Assembly (NCBI GenBank): GCA_002778195.1
Contig: PCDI01000005.1
Location: 1,207,075-1,271,074, forward strand
DNA from: Raffaelea ambrosiae
Lineage: Eukaryota > Ascomycota > Sordariomycetes > Ophiostomatales > Ophiostomataceae
DNA: 64,000 nt
Direction of reading: 5' to 3'
The position numbers were made by a program, and so were the translations under genes. Under the pieces are notes generated by a model. It was not told the origin of the DNA and made no database searches. It saw only the letters and a list, made by a program, of their open reading frames with translations. Of this stretch, positions 23,263-33,432 are shown piece after piece. Every line of letters starts with the position of its first letter. Position 1 is the first letter of the stretch.

Positions 23263-24023
23263 AGTTGTGGACCTGGTTCTCGACGTAGAAGGAATGGTTC
23301 ATTCACGATCTTTGTTTCCAACCCGTTTTAAATGATGCTTGCATTTGTGCTTTTGTTCTGTTGGATTTTGAATTTCGAATTTCGAATTTCAATGTTCTGT
23401 GGCATCTACGTATTTCTTCCGTTTTTGTGTTACGGATTGACACAGTACGCACGAAGGTTGCTGCGCACAAGGGTGGCTACACACGAGGGTTGCTGCGCAC
23501 AGTGTTGTCGATAAAGCTGTGCGCACAACACCCGTTATTGCAGCGTCTAGTTAAGAGAATAGGGCTCCCGGTGGCTGTGACTTCATTGGTTCATTGGTTC
23601 ATTGGTCGTCGGGTTTTGTCGATGGAAACTCAACAGAGTCCTGCCTGAGGCAGAAGGCATGAAAGTGCATCCTGGAGCCTTCCTTTCCAGTTGTTCTGTA
23701 GCAGCGAAGAATCAATAGTTTTGGAGAGAGCGCAGCGGATGAACGTCAAAATCAATCAGTTACAGAATCTTCCTCTTCTCTCGTAAAAATACAGCAAACG
23801 TTCTTTCCAGTAGGAAGAGAGAGAAACTAAAGCGAAACGCAGATATGTCCACTAGCCCGATAAATCACGTGAAATGAACAAAGATATCAAAACAAATTTA
23901 AAAAAAAAAAAAAAAAGAAACTCCCACTCTTCTAGCACAGTGTGCCTTATCCAACGCCATTCTACGGTAACGACAAAAACGGTACAGACCAAAACAAGAA
24001 ACTCGCTCCCTCAATGCTGAAAA
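23263..24023. other. Spacer, AT-rich, no gene seen
   Basis: Holds the upstream region of the 2EXR gene and the 3' flank of the transporter gene. A local direct repeat occurs near 23447-23505 (variants of TTGCTGCGCACA and ACACGAGGGTTGC), and TTCATTGG recurs three times at 23582-23607. An A-run lies at about 23899-23917. Confidence 0.5.
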
Positions 24024-27000
24024 CTACCACGTCGACGGGCCAAAGGTCTGGCCCGGCGCCACCGCCGCCTGGACGGCGGTGTCCTGGAAATCCATGGTCT
24101 CGGTGACAATGGTGTTGCCCCACCAGGCGGGCGGGTTGATGTTGTTGAGGGTGAAAGCAAAGAAGATGACGAGGGTGCTGAGGGCGAGGCCGAGGTCAAG
24201 GCCGGACGAGGTCAAGTAGTTGAGGCGGCTCCACCAGTTGAAGTGGCGGTTGCGGATGTAGGACTGGAAGACGAAGCCGACGATGCCCCAGCTGAGGTAG
24301 TTGAGCGGGGTGGCGGGGGGGATGGCGCCGGCGCCGCCAAAGATGAGGGGAGCCATGAGGAACTTGACGGGGGAGCGTGGCCAGCGGCGGGCGGCAAAGT
24401 AGATGATGACGGGGACGACGGCGCCGAGGCCGAAGAAGATGAAGAGACCGGCGTAGATCTGGCCGGGGGAGAACATGCGAGCCGGGCCGAGGAGGCCCCA
24501 GATGACGGAAGCTGATGGTGTTAGAGGAATGAAGGGAGGAGAGAAATGAAAGAACGGGAAAAAGAGACTCGAAAAAGAAAAGAAAAGGAAAAGGAAAAAA
24601 AGGGGGGAGGAAAAAAGAATCGAACGAAGTGAGGAAAAGAAAAAGAAAAAGAAAAAGAAAAAGAATCGAGCAAAGTGAGGAACAGATCAAACATACCGGA
24701 GAAAAAGACACGACCGCCCGGACAGGAAAACTTTTCGGGCTGGGTGCGGTCGCAGACGTTGTCGATGTTGTTGAGGGCAAAGTTGAGGACGGCGATCTGG
24801 ATGAAGCAGGCAAAGGTGGTGGCGACGACCTGGGCCATGAACATGGTGCGGGGCGGGATTTTCATGTAGTGGCCGAACTTGAGGTCGCCGACGAAGCTGA
24901 GGGCCTGGGACATGGTGATGTAGCCGTAGGTTTTGAAGAGCATGAGGGCGAGGGGGCGGCCCGGCTGGATGTAGCCAAAGACGAACTCGGTGAGGACGTT
25001 GAGGCCGATTTGGTTGTTGGTGACGGCCTGGATGATGCCGATGGGGAGGGAGAAGCTGAAGGCGATGAAGACGGCGAGGAGGAAGGCCCACCAGGTGAGG
25101 TTGGTCGGGTAGGCGAGGATGGTGACGAAGCCGAGGCCGAGGACCTGGGAAGGGTGAGTATCAAGCGGAGCGAGGAAATTACGAGCGAAGCGAGGACAGA
25201 AACGAAACGAGCGAAGCGAGGACAGAAAAGAACGAGCGAAGCGAGGAAATCAAAAGGACAGAAAAGAAACGAGCGAAGCGAGGACATCAAAAAGACCAAA
25301 ACAAACGTACAATGATAAAGAGGACGAGGTACCACCAGGTGGGCGCCTCCTTGTAGCGGCGCATCAGCTTCATGTGGATGTCGGGCTTCTCGCTGGTGCT
25401 GTTGCGGTACTGGCGCCAGATGGTGTGGCGGTGGTGCAGGAAGGTGTAGACGACGAGGGAGGCGATGGCGGCAAAGGAGAGGCCGTAGGAGAGGGCAAAG
25501 GTGGTGCTGAGGAAGAGCGGCGAGTAGGCGCGGTAGGCGGCCTCGTCGAGGGTGAACTCGGGGGTCAGCACGCGGGTGACGTCGTAGGCGGCGCCGGTGT
25601 TGTCGTAGGTGGAGGAGTCGCTCATGGGCAGGAAGCGGGCGTACCAGGTGCCGGAGTAGTGCAGGACGGTGGCGCCGACGATGAAAAAGGCGACGACGCC
25701 GATGAGGGTGTTGGCGATGGCGTGCCAGGGCGGGATCAGCGGCGAGCCGACGAAGCCGGCGACCTGGGTCCAGTCGAGGGTCAGGGGCAGCAGCGAGAGG
25801 CCGGTGCTGCCGCCAAAGAGCTGGTTGACGACGGCGTTCTGGGGCGCGACAAAGGTGGGCACGGCCAGGACGCTGAGGCACTGGACGAGGAAGCCCGGGA
25901 CGAAGTAGTAGGCAAAGGCGGCGAGGGTGACGTAGGCGAACCAGCGGTAGCGCGGCATGGCGCCGCCGAGGACGGCCGGGTCGGGCGCGGCGGGGGCGGA
26001 CTCGTACATGGCGTTCATGAGCGTGACGGAGACCAGGTTGCCGGGCCAGATCATGGAGGCCGGGTAGACGAGGAACTTGCGCATCAGGCCGGCGATGCCG
26101 TAGCCCAGCGACTGGGTGGACACGGTCAGCAGCAGCTGGAAGACGAGGCCAAAGTCCTGCTTGTAGAAGACGATCTGGGCCAGGATGATGTCGGTCGCGT
26201 AGGCCACCGAGAACGACACGCCGGCCATGACCACGATGATGGCGTGCTCCTTGATGTTGAAGGGCCCCGGGTTGAGCGACCACGTCAGCCCCAGCGTGCG
26301 GAAGCGCCGCCGCGGCATCACCCGCGCCCAGCCGTGGCCCATCGGCCACGCCAGGATCTGCGCCACCAGCGCCCCGATGCTGATGCTCGGCTGCCGCAGC
26401 GAGAAGAGCGTGTTCATCGACGCCCCCAGCACCACCAGCGTCAGCCCAATCACCCACGCCCGCACCGTGTTGCACGGCACGTCCTCGTCGTAGTTGCGCA
26501 CCGCCGCCCGCACCTCGGGGTACGGCGAGTCTTCTTCCTCGTCGTGGTCGTCGTCGTGGCCGTCGTGGCCGTCGTGGCTGTGGCTGTCGCCGGCGCGGCC
26601 CGCCCCCCTCGCCGGGTGGGGGCCGCCCGGCTTGTCGTCCAGGCTCGTCGAGTCGCGCTCCGGGTCGCGGAACCGCGGGTTGTACTCCTCGGGCAGGTTC
26701 GGATCTAGCAGCAGTTCGTATTCTGATCCTTCATCTTGATCGTCGTTTCGCGCGTCCCGTTTGAAGCGGCGGACGCCGTCATCCTCCTCGTCGTCGCCGT
26801 CGTCGTCGTCCACACGCTGGTGCAGCGCCTCGTAGGCGGCCCTCTGGGCTTGTGCCGAAGGGCCCGACGACCGGGACGCGGAGGAGACATAGGGAAGGGC
26901 AGGGGCAGGAGGAGAAGAAGAAGACAAAAAAGAAGAGGCAGGGGCAGGAGAAGAAGAAGAAGACAAAAAAGAAGAAGAAGAAGGCGCATTCTTCTGTTTG

Positions 27001-27359
27001 GACTTACCCCACATGGAGAGGCGGAGCTTGAGGTCGTCGACCGGGTTCAGCGCCGGCGCCTCCTCGATCTCGTCCAGCTTGTCCCCGCGGCCGCCCGCCT
27101 TGGTCGGCGCGGTCTTGCTGGACGCCGACGACGAGAGGAGGGACGTCGCGGACGCGGCCGCCGTCGTGGCCGCCACCGTCGACGACTCGCTCAAAGACAC
27201 CAGATCCTCTCGACCACTCTTGCTCGTCCTGTCGCTCTTGTTGCTGTTGTTGTTGCTGTTGCTGTCGTCGTAGTCGACAGCACGCCACTCGTCTGCAGCC
27301 CGAGACGACGTGCCGGACGTCTTCTCGTCGCCCCCCACCGGACTAGCAGAGCCGGCCAT
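24024..27359 (-). CDS. Oligopeptide transporter, OPT family (Isp4-like)
   Basis: Proton-coupled plasma-membrane importer of small peptides. Exons 27359-25311, 25144-24697 and 24511-24024 give 994 aa in consistent phase. The OPT signature NPGPFNIKEH lies at about residues 363-372. More than a dozen hydrophobic segments start at about 298 (VRAWVIGLTLVVLGASMNTLF) and continue to the C-terminus; the family landmark GYIQPGRPLALMLFKTYGY is present. The cytosolic N-terminus of about 290 residues is long, Ser/Asp-rich, and includes a His/Asp cluster (DSHSHDGHDGHDDDHDEEE) just before the first helix. A further intron at 26849-27007 is possible: GTAAGT donor, pyrimidine-rich body, AAG acceptor, 159 bp without a stop; splicing it would remove 53 Ser/Pro-rich residues. 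Introns at 25145-25310 and 24512-24696 contain related purine-rich repeats. Substrate range cannot be read from sequence. Confidence 0.95.
24620..24681. repeat. Degenerate copies of the intron repeat (second transporter intron)
   Basis: TCGAACGAAGTGAGGA at 24620-24635 and TCGAGCAAAGTGAGGA at 24666-24681 each differ at three positions from the 16-mer repeated in the other large intron of the same gene. The rest of this intron is nearly pure purine on the plus strand, so the transcript carries a polypyrimidine tract. Confidence 0.75.
25164..25284. repeat. Intronic minisatellite, 16-bp core
   Basis: Four perfect copies of ACGAGCGAAGCGAGGA start at 25181, 25207, 25232 and 25269, with a degenerate fifth at 25164, all inside the 166-bp intron at 25145-25310. 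The inner GAGCGAAGCGAG is a mirror palindrome, reading the same in both directions on one strand. Spacers are A-rich and of variable length. Confidence 0.93.
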
Positions 27360-27602
27360 GACTGTGAGCAGCTGAGGCTGTGGATGAGTCGGGATGGCCA
27401 GGCTGTGAGCGCTGCTGGGCGTGTAGTTTATATTGTTTTCTTTTTGCTGGACGGGGCGAACAGGCGATCAACAACAACAGAAGAGTGACACGGGCAGCAG
27501 GAAGTGGTACTATATATGTGGGTAAGTTCTCTTCTTTTTTTTCCCTTCTCTTTTCCTCGCACACACCCTCTCTCTGCGTGTCCCTTCTGCCTTTCTCTTT
27601 CC

Positions 27603-27620
27603 CTCTCTCTCTCTCTCTCT
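27603..27620. repeat. CT microsatellite
   Basis: Nine CT dinucleotides, about 245 bp upstream of the transporter start codon. Confidence 0.95.
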
Positions 27621-27790
27621 TCCTTCTCGTTTCACCCAAACCAGGCCTGGTGGTTGGGCTCGCTCAAGCACAATCAACACTATGCCGATCCCCAGACAGA
27701 TATGAAGCAGCAGCCGAACACTCCCAATAGGACGAGACAGCCCCAAACGGGCAACCGGGGGTTGCTTGGCCGCGGAAGGATAGACCAGGA

Positions 27791-27811
27791 GGGGGGGGGG
27801 GGGGGGGGGGG
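27791..27811. repeat. Poly-G run of 21
   Basis: Uninterrupted G homopolymer flanked by AGGA and AATC. Runs of this length are error-prone in short-read assemblies and can form quadruplexes. Confidence 0.97.
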
Positions 27812-28921
27812 AATCAAGATAGAAAACGGTGGGACGGAGCGCACATCCCACTTATGCAAAGAGAGGCCTTCTCTCAAAGAGAGGCAAGTGAGAAAAAGAC
27901 AAGATAAGCCGCCGTGCTTGGATTCGCTGCCTGTCTTCCGAAGGGATGGCAAATCTGGCACACGAACCTTCCGTTGTGTCCCACAGGATCGTGCTGTTTT
28001 GTTCTTCTTCTCTTTTCTGTGTGTGTGTCTTGCGGCTGTTCAGAAGCGCTGTGGCTTGATATATGGGCTGTGTTTTGCAGGAACACGACAAGCAGTTGCC
28101 AGTCACCAAACGTTTTTTATGTCTCTTGGTCTTGTCGAAAAAAAAAGGAGACAAGCTTTTTGGCAAGAGTCTCGTTGGCTCTTTCTTCAAGTGATCTACC
28201 CCAAGGCGAAGAAACCTTTCCCAAAGCCACACGAGCCCGTTGACAGTCCTGCCCTGCAAGGCTTGCCCGTTTGGTGTGTCGACCGGGGGGGTGTGCGTAT
28301 GGGATACCCGCCCGTCTGTCAGTGGGCTGGCTTGTGAAGCAGGCCGGCCTGGATCAGCGACGAAACGGCTGATAAGGCCCAACTCGAGAGAGAAAGAGAG
28401 TCGCCCTCCCCTGTGCGGATGAGAGTGGCAGGCGTCTGGGCGTGCCGCTGAGAGCAGACGGAAAGGCGCCACACGGCCGTGAGAAGCATAAACGTGTTCT
28501 CTTTATCAAGAGGCTAAGGTGCGTGTTCCCGTTCCGTGGAAGTTCATGCACGTCGCAACAAGAAAGGAGGATCGCACCCGAGCACTCGGGAGCTTTGAGA
28601 GGACAAAGCAAACTGAATTTTGGCCGTTGCTCAAAAAGGTGCAGTTGCGCAGGATGCGCAAGATCAGAGGTGCCGCGCAGCTTTGACTGGATGTCCCTGC
28701 CTGCGAGTCGACTGGCCTGCGCAGTCGCGTCTGGCCAAGACGAAGCGAGAAGCCACCGCGGTGGACACCAGGGAAAGACTGGCAGCCCCGATAAGAAAGC
28801 CCTTCTGGCCGACTGGCACGGTCCGCCCCAAAACTCTGAAACCAATCTGCGGCGCGGCCGTCCCGATCTGCCTGGCTAGAAGATCTCGGGGGCCGTCTTC
28901 TCTCACCTTCTCGCAGGGGGG

Positions 28922-28938
28922 ATATATATATATATATA
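28922..28938. repeat. TA microsatellite
   Basis: About eight AT dinucleotides between GG and AAGAGAAGG. Confidence 0.95.
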
Positions 28939-29734
28939 AGAGAAGGAAAGAGAATAGAACCGTCTAGGCCATTCACGTGCGCGCAGGCGTGCTTCTGGGT
29001 GGGATGATGGCGTTCTGTGTGTCGTTGTCGTCGTCGTCGTCGTCTTTGCCTCCACGCGTATGGAAGATGAACAGGGGCGAATTGGCGACCAAGAGGCTCC
29101 TAGGGGCAGATCCGATAGCGGGTCCCGTCCCGCTAATTTTGAGGACAGATTGGGTTCTGGCTGGTCCGTGCAACAGCGAAGAACCGTTACCACTCGCTGC
29201 TCCAAAACTCGGGTTGGCAAGAAGAGAAGACGGCCATCTCGTCCAAAGCTATCTTGCTTTTGCTTTCTTTTGCAAGAGGGAGAGACCTGCTCTTTTTGTG
29301 CTCCAGGCTGATTGCCACAAGACACAAATGCCAACCGCAGCATCCGCCTTGGTTGGCCCACAGGGCTCCCTGTGACCGGAGTCTAGCCTTCCCTGGCGAC
29401 CTGCAAGGGGTGAATCTCACGTGCAGATTGTCGATAACGGGTGCTGTTCAGCCCCGTATTGGGTTTAGCCGTCATCGTACGAGCTATTTTTACTGCGAGT
29501 AGGTGTCAACTCTGGCTTACAGTGCACTACTTTGTAGTTACCCACTGCAAAATGCGCAAGAACATGGTCAGCCTGGATCAATGAATGCATTCTCCCTTCC
29601 TGTGTTCGCTTTGACAAAAGCCCCCATACCAAACCCCAATTTACAGTCAGCACGGGCCGTCCAGCTTGGATACCAGTCTAAACTAGCTCGTGCTCTCTAC
29701 GTCTGTGACATCCTTGAGCCTACGGTCTCAGTCA

Positions 29735-30889
29735 TCAATGGACAGTGGACTGCGCTCCCATTTTGTCCCGATAGATTCCCGTCTCTTTCATGGGTTCTTC
29801 TGGGTCTGCACGCTTGCGATTGTTCTCGTCTCCGTGGATGGGGAGAGGGCAAGACTCCGGCAATGCGTTATTGTCAGCTAGCAGAAAACGCAAGAGCTCT
29901 TGCTTTTGGCTATCCAGCAGCCGGTAGATCCGATATATGACTCGCCCAGCGTCTGTATAGTAGTATATAGCATCCGGCTGTAGTCGACAGTTGGTTTTCC
30001 TCAAACGACCATGTCATTCATTGGTATAAAAGCTCAAGGGGTAGAGAAGTCAGAAAAATTAAACAGACCTCTTACACGTCCGCAGCTGACCCGGGCTCAC
30101 GCCTGCCATATAAGACGACACCACCCAGAATACGGGACTCGTCCCAGCATCCAACGCCATCGGCCACGCCTTCGGGGTACTGGTCATACGCCATATACCA
30201 GGTGTGCCTGAACAATGTGGACGGATATCCCAGGGGATAAAGTGTCTCATAGCGTTCGCTCTACTTCGGGCCAGGTCGCCATGCCACTAAAGGACCTTCC
30301 TTGGCCGGGGAGGTTCGATGTTCTGATACAGCCAGACAGCTATCTGGTGGATTGCCACAGCGACAAGCTCCATCAAACGAGTATTGAATTGCGGGACTGC
30401 GGTCGGGCAGCTTGGAAAGCGTCGACGGCCAGCCGCCTCGGCTAGAAAATCACTGGTTTTCTATACTTTACACACTGTTTGGTGGTTTCTTTTTGTTTGT
30501 TTTTTTAGACCTGGTTATCCGTGTTTCCTCGTCTTGATTTCACGTTCAAATAATGCCCGTGACTTACACGCGTATCGAGATGTAAAATAGATTCGAGATC
30601 CAGTTCTTTCCTCAGTTGCGGGATGTTCGTCTTCGTCGGTGAGAAGGAGCGGGTGTCCAGGAATGCCAGTCCCAAAATGATGGTCCGCGGCAACACTGAG
30701 AAGAGGAATGCCGTCAATAATCTGTGCATATGTGATCTCTGCAGCAGGAGTAGAGAGCACGTTCCCGATAGCTTGACTAAGGACTCTGCGATGTTCGCCG
30801 GAGAGCGCTGGAAGCGGCACCGTTTTCATCTCTGGAGCAAGGGCAATAGCCGCCTCCCTGGCCCGTACAGTTCCGGCAGTCTCCCGCAT
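29735..30889 (-). pseudogene. Uncharacterised fungal protein gene, probably disrupted
   Basis: I rebuilt this from splice sites. Exon 1 is 30889-30568 (ATG start; ends at a perfect donor T|GTAAGT). Exon 2 begins at 30441 after TTTCTAG and reads FNTRLMELVAVAIHQIAVWL, then meets an in-frame TAG at 30289-30287. Coding signal resumes in another frame at about 30260 (TLFRHTWYMAYDQYPEGVAD, then ESRILGGVVLYGR), ends at 30078 with donor GTGTAAG, and continues in 29977-29735 after CTACAG (DAIYYYTDAGRVIYRIYRL... LPIHGDENNRKRADPEEP). From memory, the last two blocks resemble a conserved uncharacterised fungal family with YPxGxADxxGYW and ILGGVVLF signatures. The break at 30261-30295 would be a 35-bp intron, shorter than usual, so a stop plus frameshift (pseudogene or sequencing error) seems likelier. 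No function known. Confidence 0.5.
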
Positions 30890-31339
30890 ATTTGACGTCC
30901 AGTATAAAGAAATAGGTGTATAGAGGAAGATGGTGGAATAAAATGGTCGAGTGAAGAAGAGAGAATAGAAGGAAAACATGGACAAAACAGGCGGGAACAT
31001 GGTGGAGGTCCACCTTGGAAAGCTCAATAATACAGGAGCATATGGAATAGCTAGCTAATGTCATTAATGAAACATTGTCCTCTGCATCATAGTGGGCTGC
31101 TACTGTCACAAAAATGAATAATACAGTCACTGTGCCACACTATGCGGGCACTGTATCTGCCTTAAAGCTCCCCACTGTATTAGCTCGACTACATATTAAC
31201 TAAACATTTTTGTCCTTGCGCCGCTTACAACATCCAACCTCCGGTTCGAAACAAAAACTTTTCTGTTTGGTGTATTCGCTCCAGTTTTTTGGTCCGTTTT
31301 TTTGCTCCTTCCCCCTTTCCCGCAAAACCGCTGCCAGCC
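30890..31339. promoter_or_regulatory. Divergent spacer upstream of cem1
   Basis: 450 bp between the rebuilt minus-strand gene and cem1. AT-rich to about 31200, then a pyrimidine-rich leader (TTTTTTTGCTCCTTCCCCC) immediately before the cem1 ATG. Confidence 0.45.
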
Positions 31340-32889
31340 ATGCTGCGTCGGGTGGTTGTGACGGGTATGGGCGCCGTCACGCCGCTGGGCGTCGGCGTGC
31401 AGCACACCTGGCAGCGCCTCCTGGCGGGCGAGTCCGGCATTGTGAGCGTCGCCAACCGCGAGCCCCGGCAGATGTGGAGCCAGCTGCCCAGCACGGTAGC
31501 CGGGGTCGTTCCGGAAGGCGGCCAAGACACGACTAGCCGACAAGCCGACGAGGGCCGGTGGAACGCCGGCGACTGGCTCGACAAGACCGAACAGCGGCGC
31601 ATGTCGCGGTTCACGCAGTTCGCCATCGCCGCCGCCGAGATGGCTCTCACCCAGGCCGGCTGGTCGGGCGCGGCCGTTTCTGGCGGCGCCCAAGGACGCG
31701 CCCAAGCCGCCGACGATCCTGCTCGCCCCTTCGACCCGGCCATGACCGGCGTCTGCATCGGCAGCGGCATCGGCAACCTCGACGACATCTTCGATACCAG
31801 CCTCGCCTTCGCCCACGACGGCTATCGCAAAGTGTCGCCGCTGTTTGTGCCGCGCATCCTCATCAACCTGGCCGCCGGCCACATTGCTATGCGCTGGAAC
31901 TTCCAGGGCCCCAACCACGCCGCCTCCACCGCCTGCACCACCGGCGCCCACTCCATTGGCGACGCCGCCCGGTTCATTGCCCTGGGCGATGCCGACGTCA
32001 TGGTCGCGGGCGGCGCCGAGGCCTGTGTGCACCCGCTGACATTTGCCGGGTTTGGCCGGTCACGGTCACTAGCTGGTGCTGGCGCTGGTGCTGGTGCCGG
32101 TGGCGGCTCTTCCGAGGAGCCAGGGTCTGTCTGCCGCCCCTTTGACCGCGACCGGTCCGGCTTCGTCGTGGCCGAGGGCGCAGCCGTGCTGCTGCTCGAA
32201 GAGCTCGAGCATGCGCGTGCTCGCGGTGCGAACATTCTTGCCGAGCTCCGCGGGTACGGCTGCAGTGGCGATGCCTTCCACATGACGGCGCCCCGACCAG
32301 GCGGCACGGGTGCGCTGCGGGCGATGCGCCGCGCGCTCCAGACGGCAGGCCTACGGCCGCGGGACGTGGACTACATCAATGCCCATGCCACGGGAACGCA
32401 GCTAGGCGATGCGGCGGAGGCGGCCGCGATCCGGACACTGATGATGGAAGAAGACGACAGCGGCGGCATCCAGCACGAGGCGGACGTGACGGTGAGCAGC
32501 ACCAAGAGCGCGCTGGGCCATCTGCTGGGTGCAGCGGGTGCAATCGAAGCGCTCTTTTCGGTGCTTTCTATTACTAATGTCAGTTTATGCCTCTTTTCTC
32601 ACTCACTCACTCACTCACACACACACTCCTTCTCTTACTCGCTATCTTCCTATCCTAGTTGTTTTACTCGCTGGCTTGCTTTTCCTCGAATTCCCTGTTC
32701 TCGCTCTTGCTAACACATTTCCAGAACATTGTCCCCCCTACACTAAACCTGCACAACCCAGACGTGGGACCCAACTTCAACTTTGTGCCCCTCAAGGCAC
32801 AAGAAAAACAAGTCAACGTTGCTCTGACGAACAGCTTTGGCTTTGGAGGCACCAATGCCTCTTTAGTCTTCTCGCGGCTGCAGCAGTAA
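31340..32889 (+). CDS. cem1: Mitochondrial 3-oxoacyl-ACP synthase (KAS)
   Basis: Condensing enzyme of mitochondrial type II fatty-acid synthesis, which makes octanoyl-ACP for lipoic acid and longer acyl-ACPs for respiratory-complex assembly. Exons 31340-32578 and 32725-32889 join in phase 0 for 467 aa. The catalytic triad is present: Cys at about 199 (STACTTGAHS), His at about 349 (NAHATGTQLGD) and His at about 394 (KSALGHLLGAAGA); the C-terminal GFGGTNASLVF is also standard. The protein starts directly at the first strand (MLRRVVVTGMGAVTPLG), with no separate long presequence and no upstream in-frame ATG; targeting must reside in this short basic start or elsewhere. The 146-bp intron contains ACTC/AC tandem repeats. 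An Ala/Gly insertion follows residue 110. Assignment to the mitochondrial rather than another KAS rests on fungal homology. Confidence 0.95.
32600..32626. repeat. ACTC/AC repeat within cem1 intron
   Basis: ACTC repeated five times and followed by AC dinucleotides, inside the single cem1 intron (32579-32724). Confidence 0.9.
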
Positions 32890-33432
32890 GCCGGCAGCCC
32901 TGTGGGAGAAGATCTGTAAGACATACGGCTGTACCATGACCACATCGCATGTAACGAAACGGTAGAGAAAAAATGATATGCATGTCATCATAGAGAGGAG
33001 GAGGAGGCCAAGTGTATGATACCCAGCTTCTTTATGCATTGTAAGTCAGGCAAGAAAATGTACAAGCAGCAACTATGCTGCTCGCATGTGTACCATTCGT
33101 ATGTGCACGTGATATCGTGAGTGGATCGCTTCCTTTCGACCAGTCCGCGATTTAGCGGCTTTTTTTTTTTTTTTTTTTTTGCCGTCCTGGGCGGAAAAAG
33201 CACACAGACAAAATTTTAGCTCTCCGACCATTCAGCGACCGTGCATATCAACACTTCCCACTTCTCGCCATTGCGCATTGCCCTCTTTGACGACGAAGGC
33301 AGCACGCACTTCCAGTCTGCGCAACCTCGACTTTGCCCGCCACTCCTTTTGCCGGCCTATCCTTGACAAGTAGAGAGCGCAAAACAGCGCCGAAAACACA
33401 CGCACACACACACACACACACACCCAACAACC
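32890..33432. promoter_or_regulatory. Spacer cem1 / cbp3
   Basis: 543 bp with a 22-T run at about 33159-33180 and a CA microsatellite that ends 9 bp before the cbp3 start codon. No gene seen. Confidence 0.5.
33403..33423. repeat. CA microsatellite in cbp3 leader
   Basis: About ten CA dinucleotides followed by CCAACAACC and the start ATG at 33433, so it probably lies in the 5' untranslated region. Confidence 0.93.

Larger units (their letters stand above)
27360..29734. other. 2.4-kb spacer with microsatellites
   Basis: Upstream region of the transporter gene. Contains a CT microsatellite (27603-27620), a 21-G run (27791-27811), a TA microsatellite (28922-28938) and a GTC run (about 29022-29043). 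Open frames on both strands here have no recognisable domain, and I do not call a gene. Confidence 0.5.

Noticed and set aside
31289..31339. 17-residue N-terminal extension of Cem1 that would serve as a presequence
   Set aside because: The upstream codon is TTG, not ATG; the first in-frame ATG is 31340.
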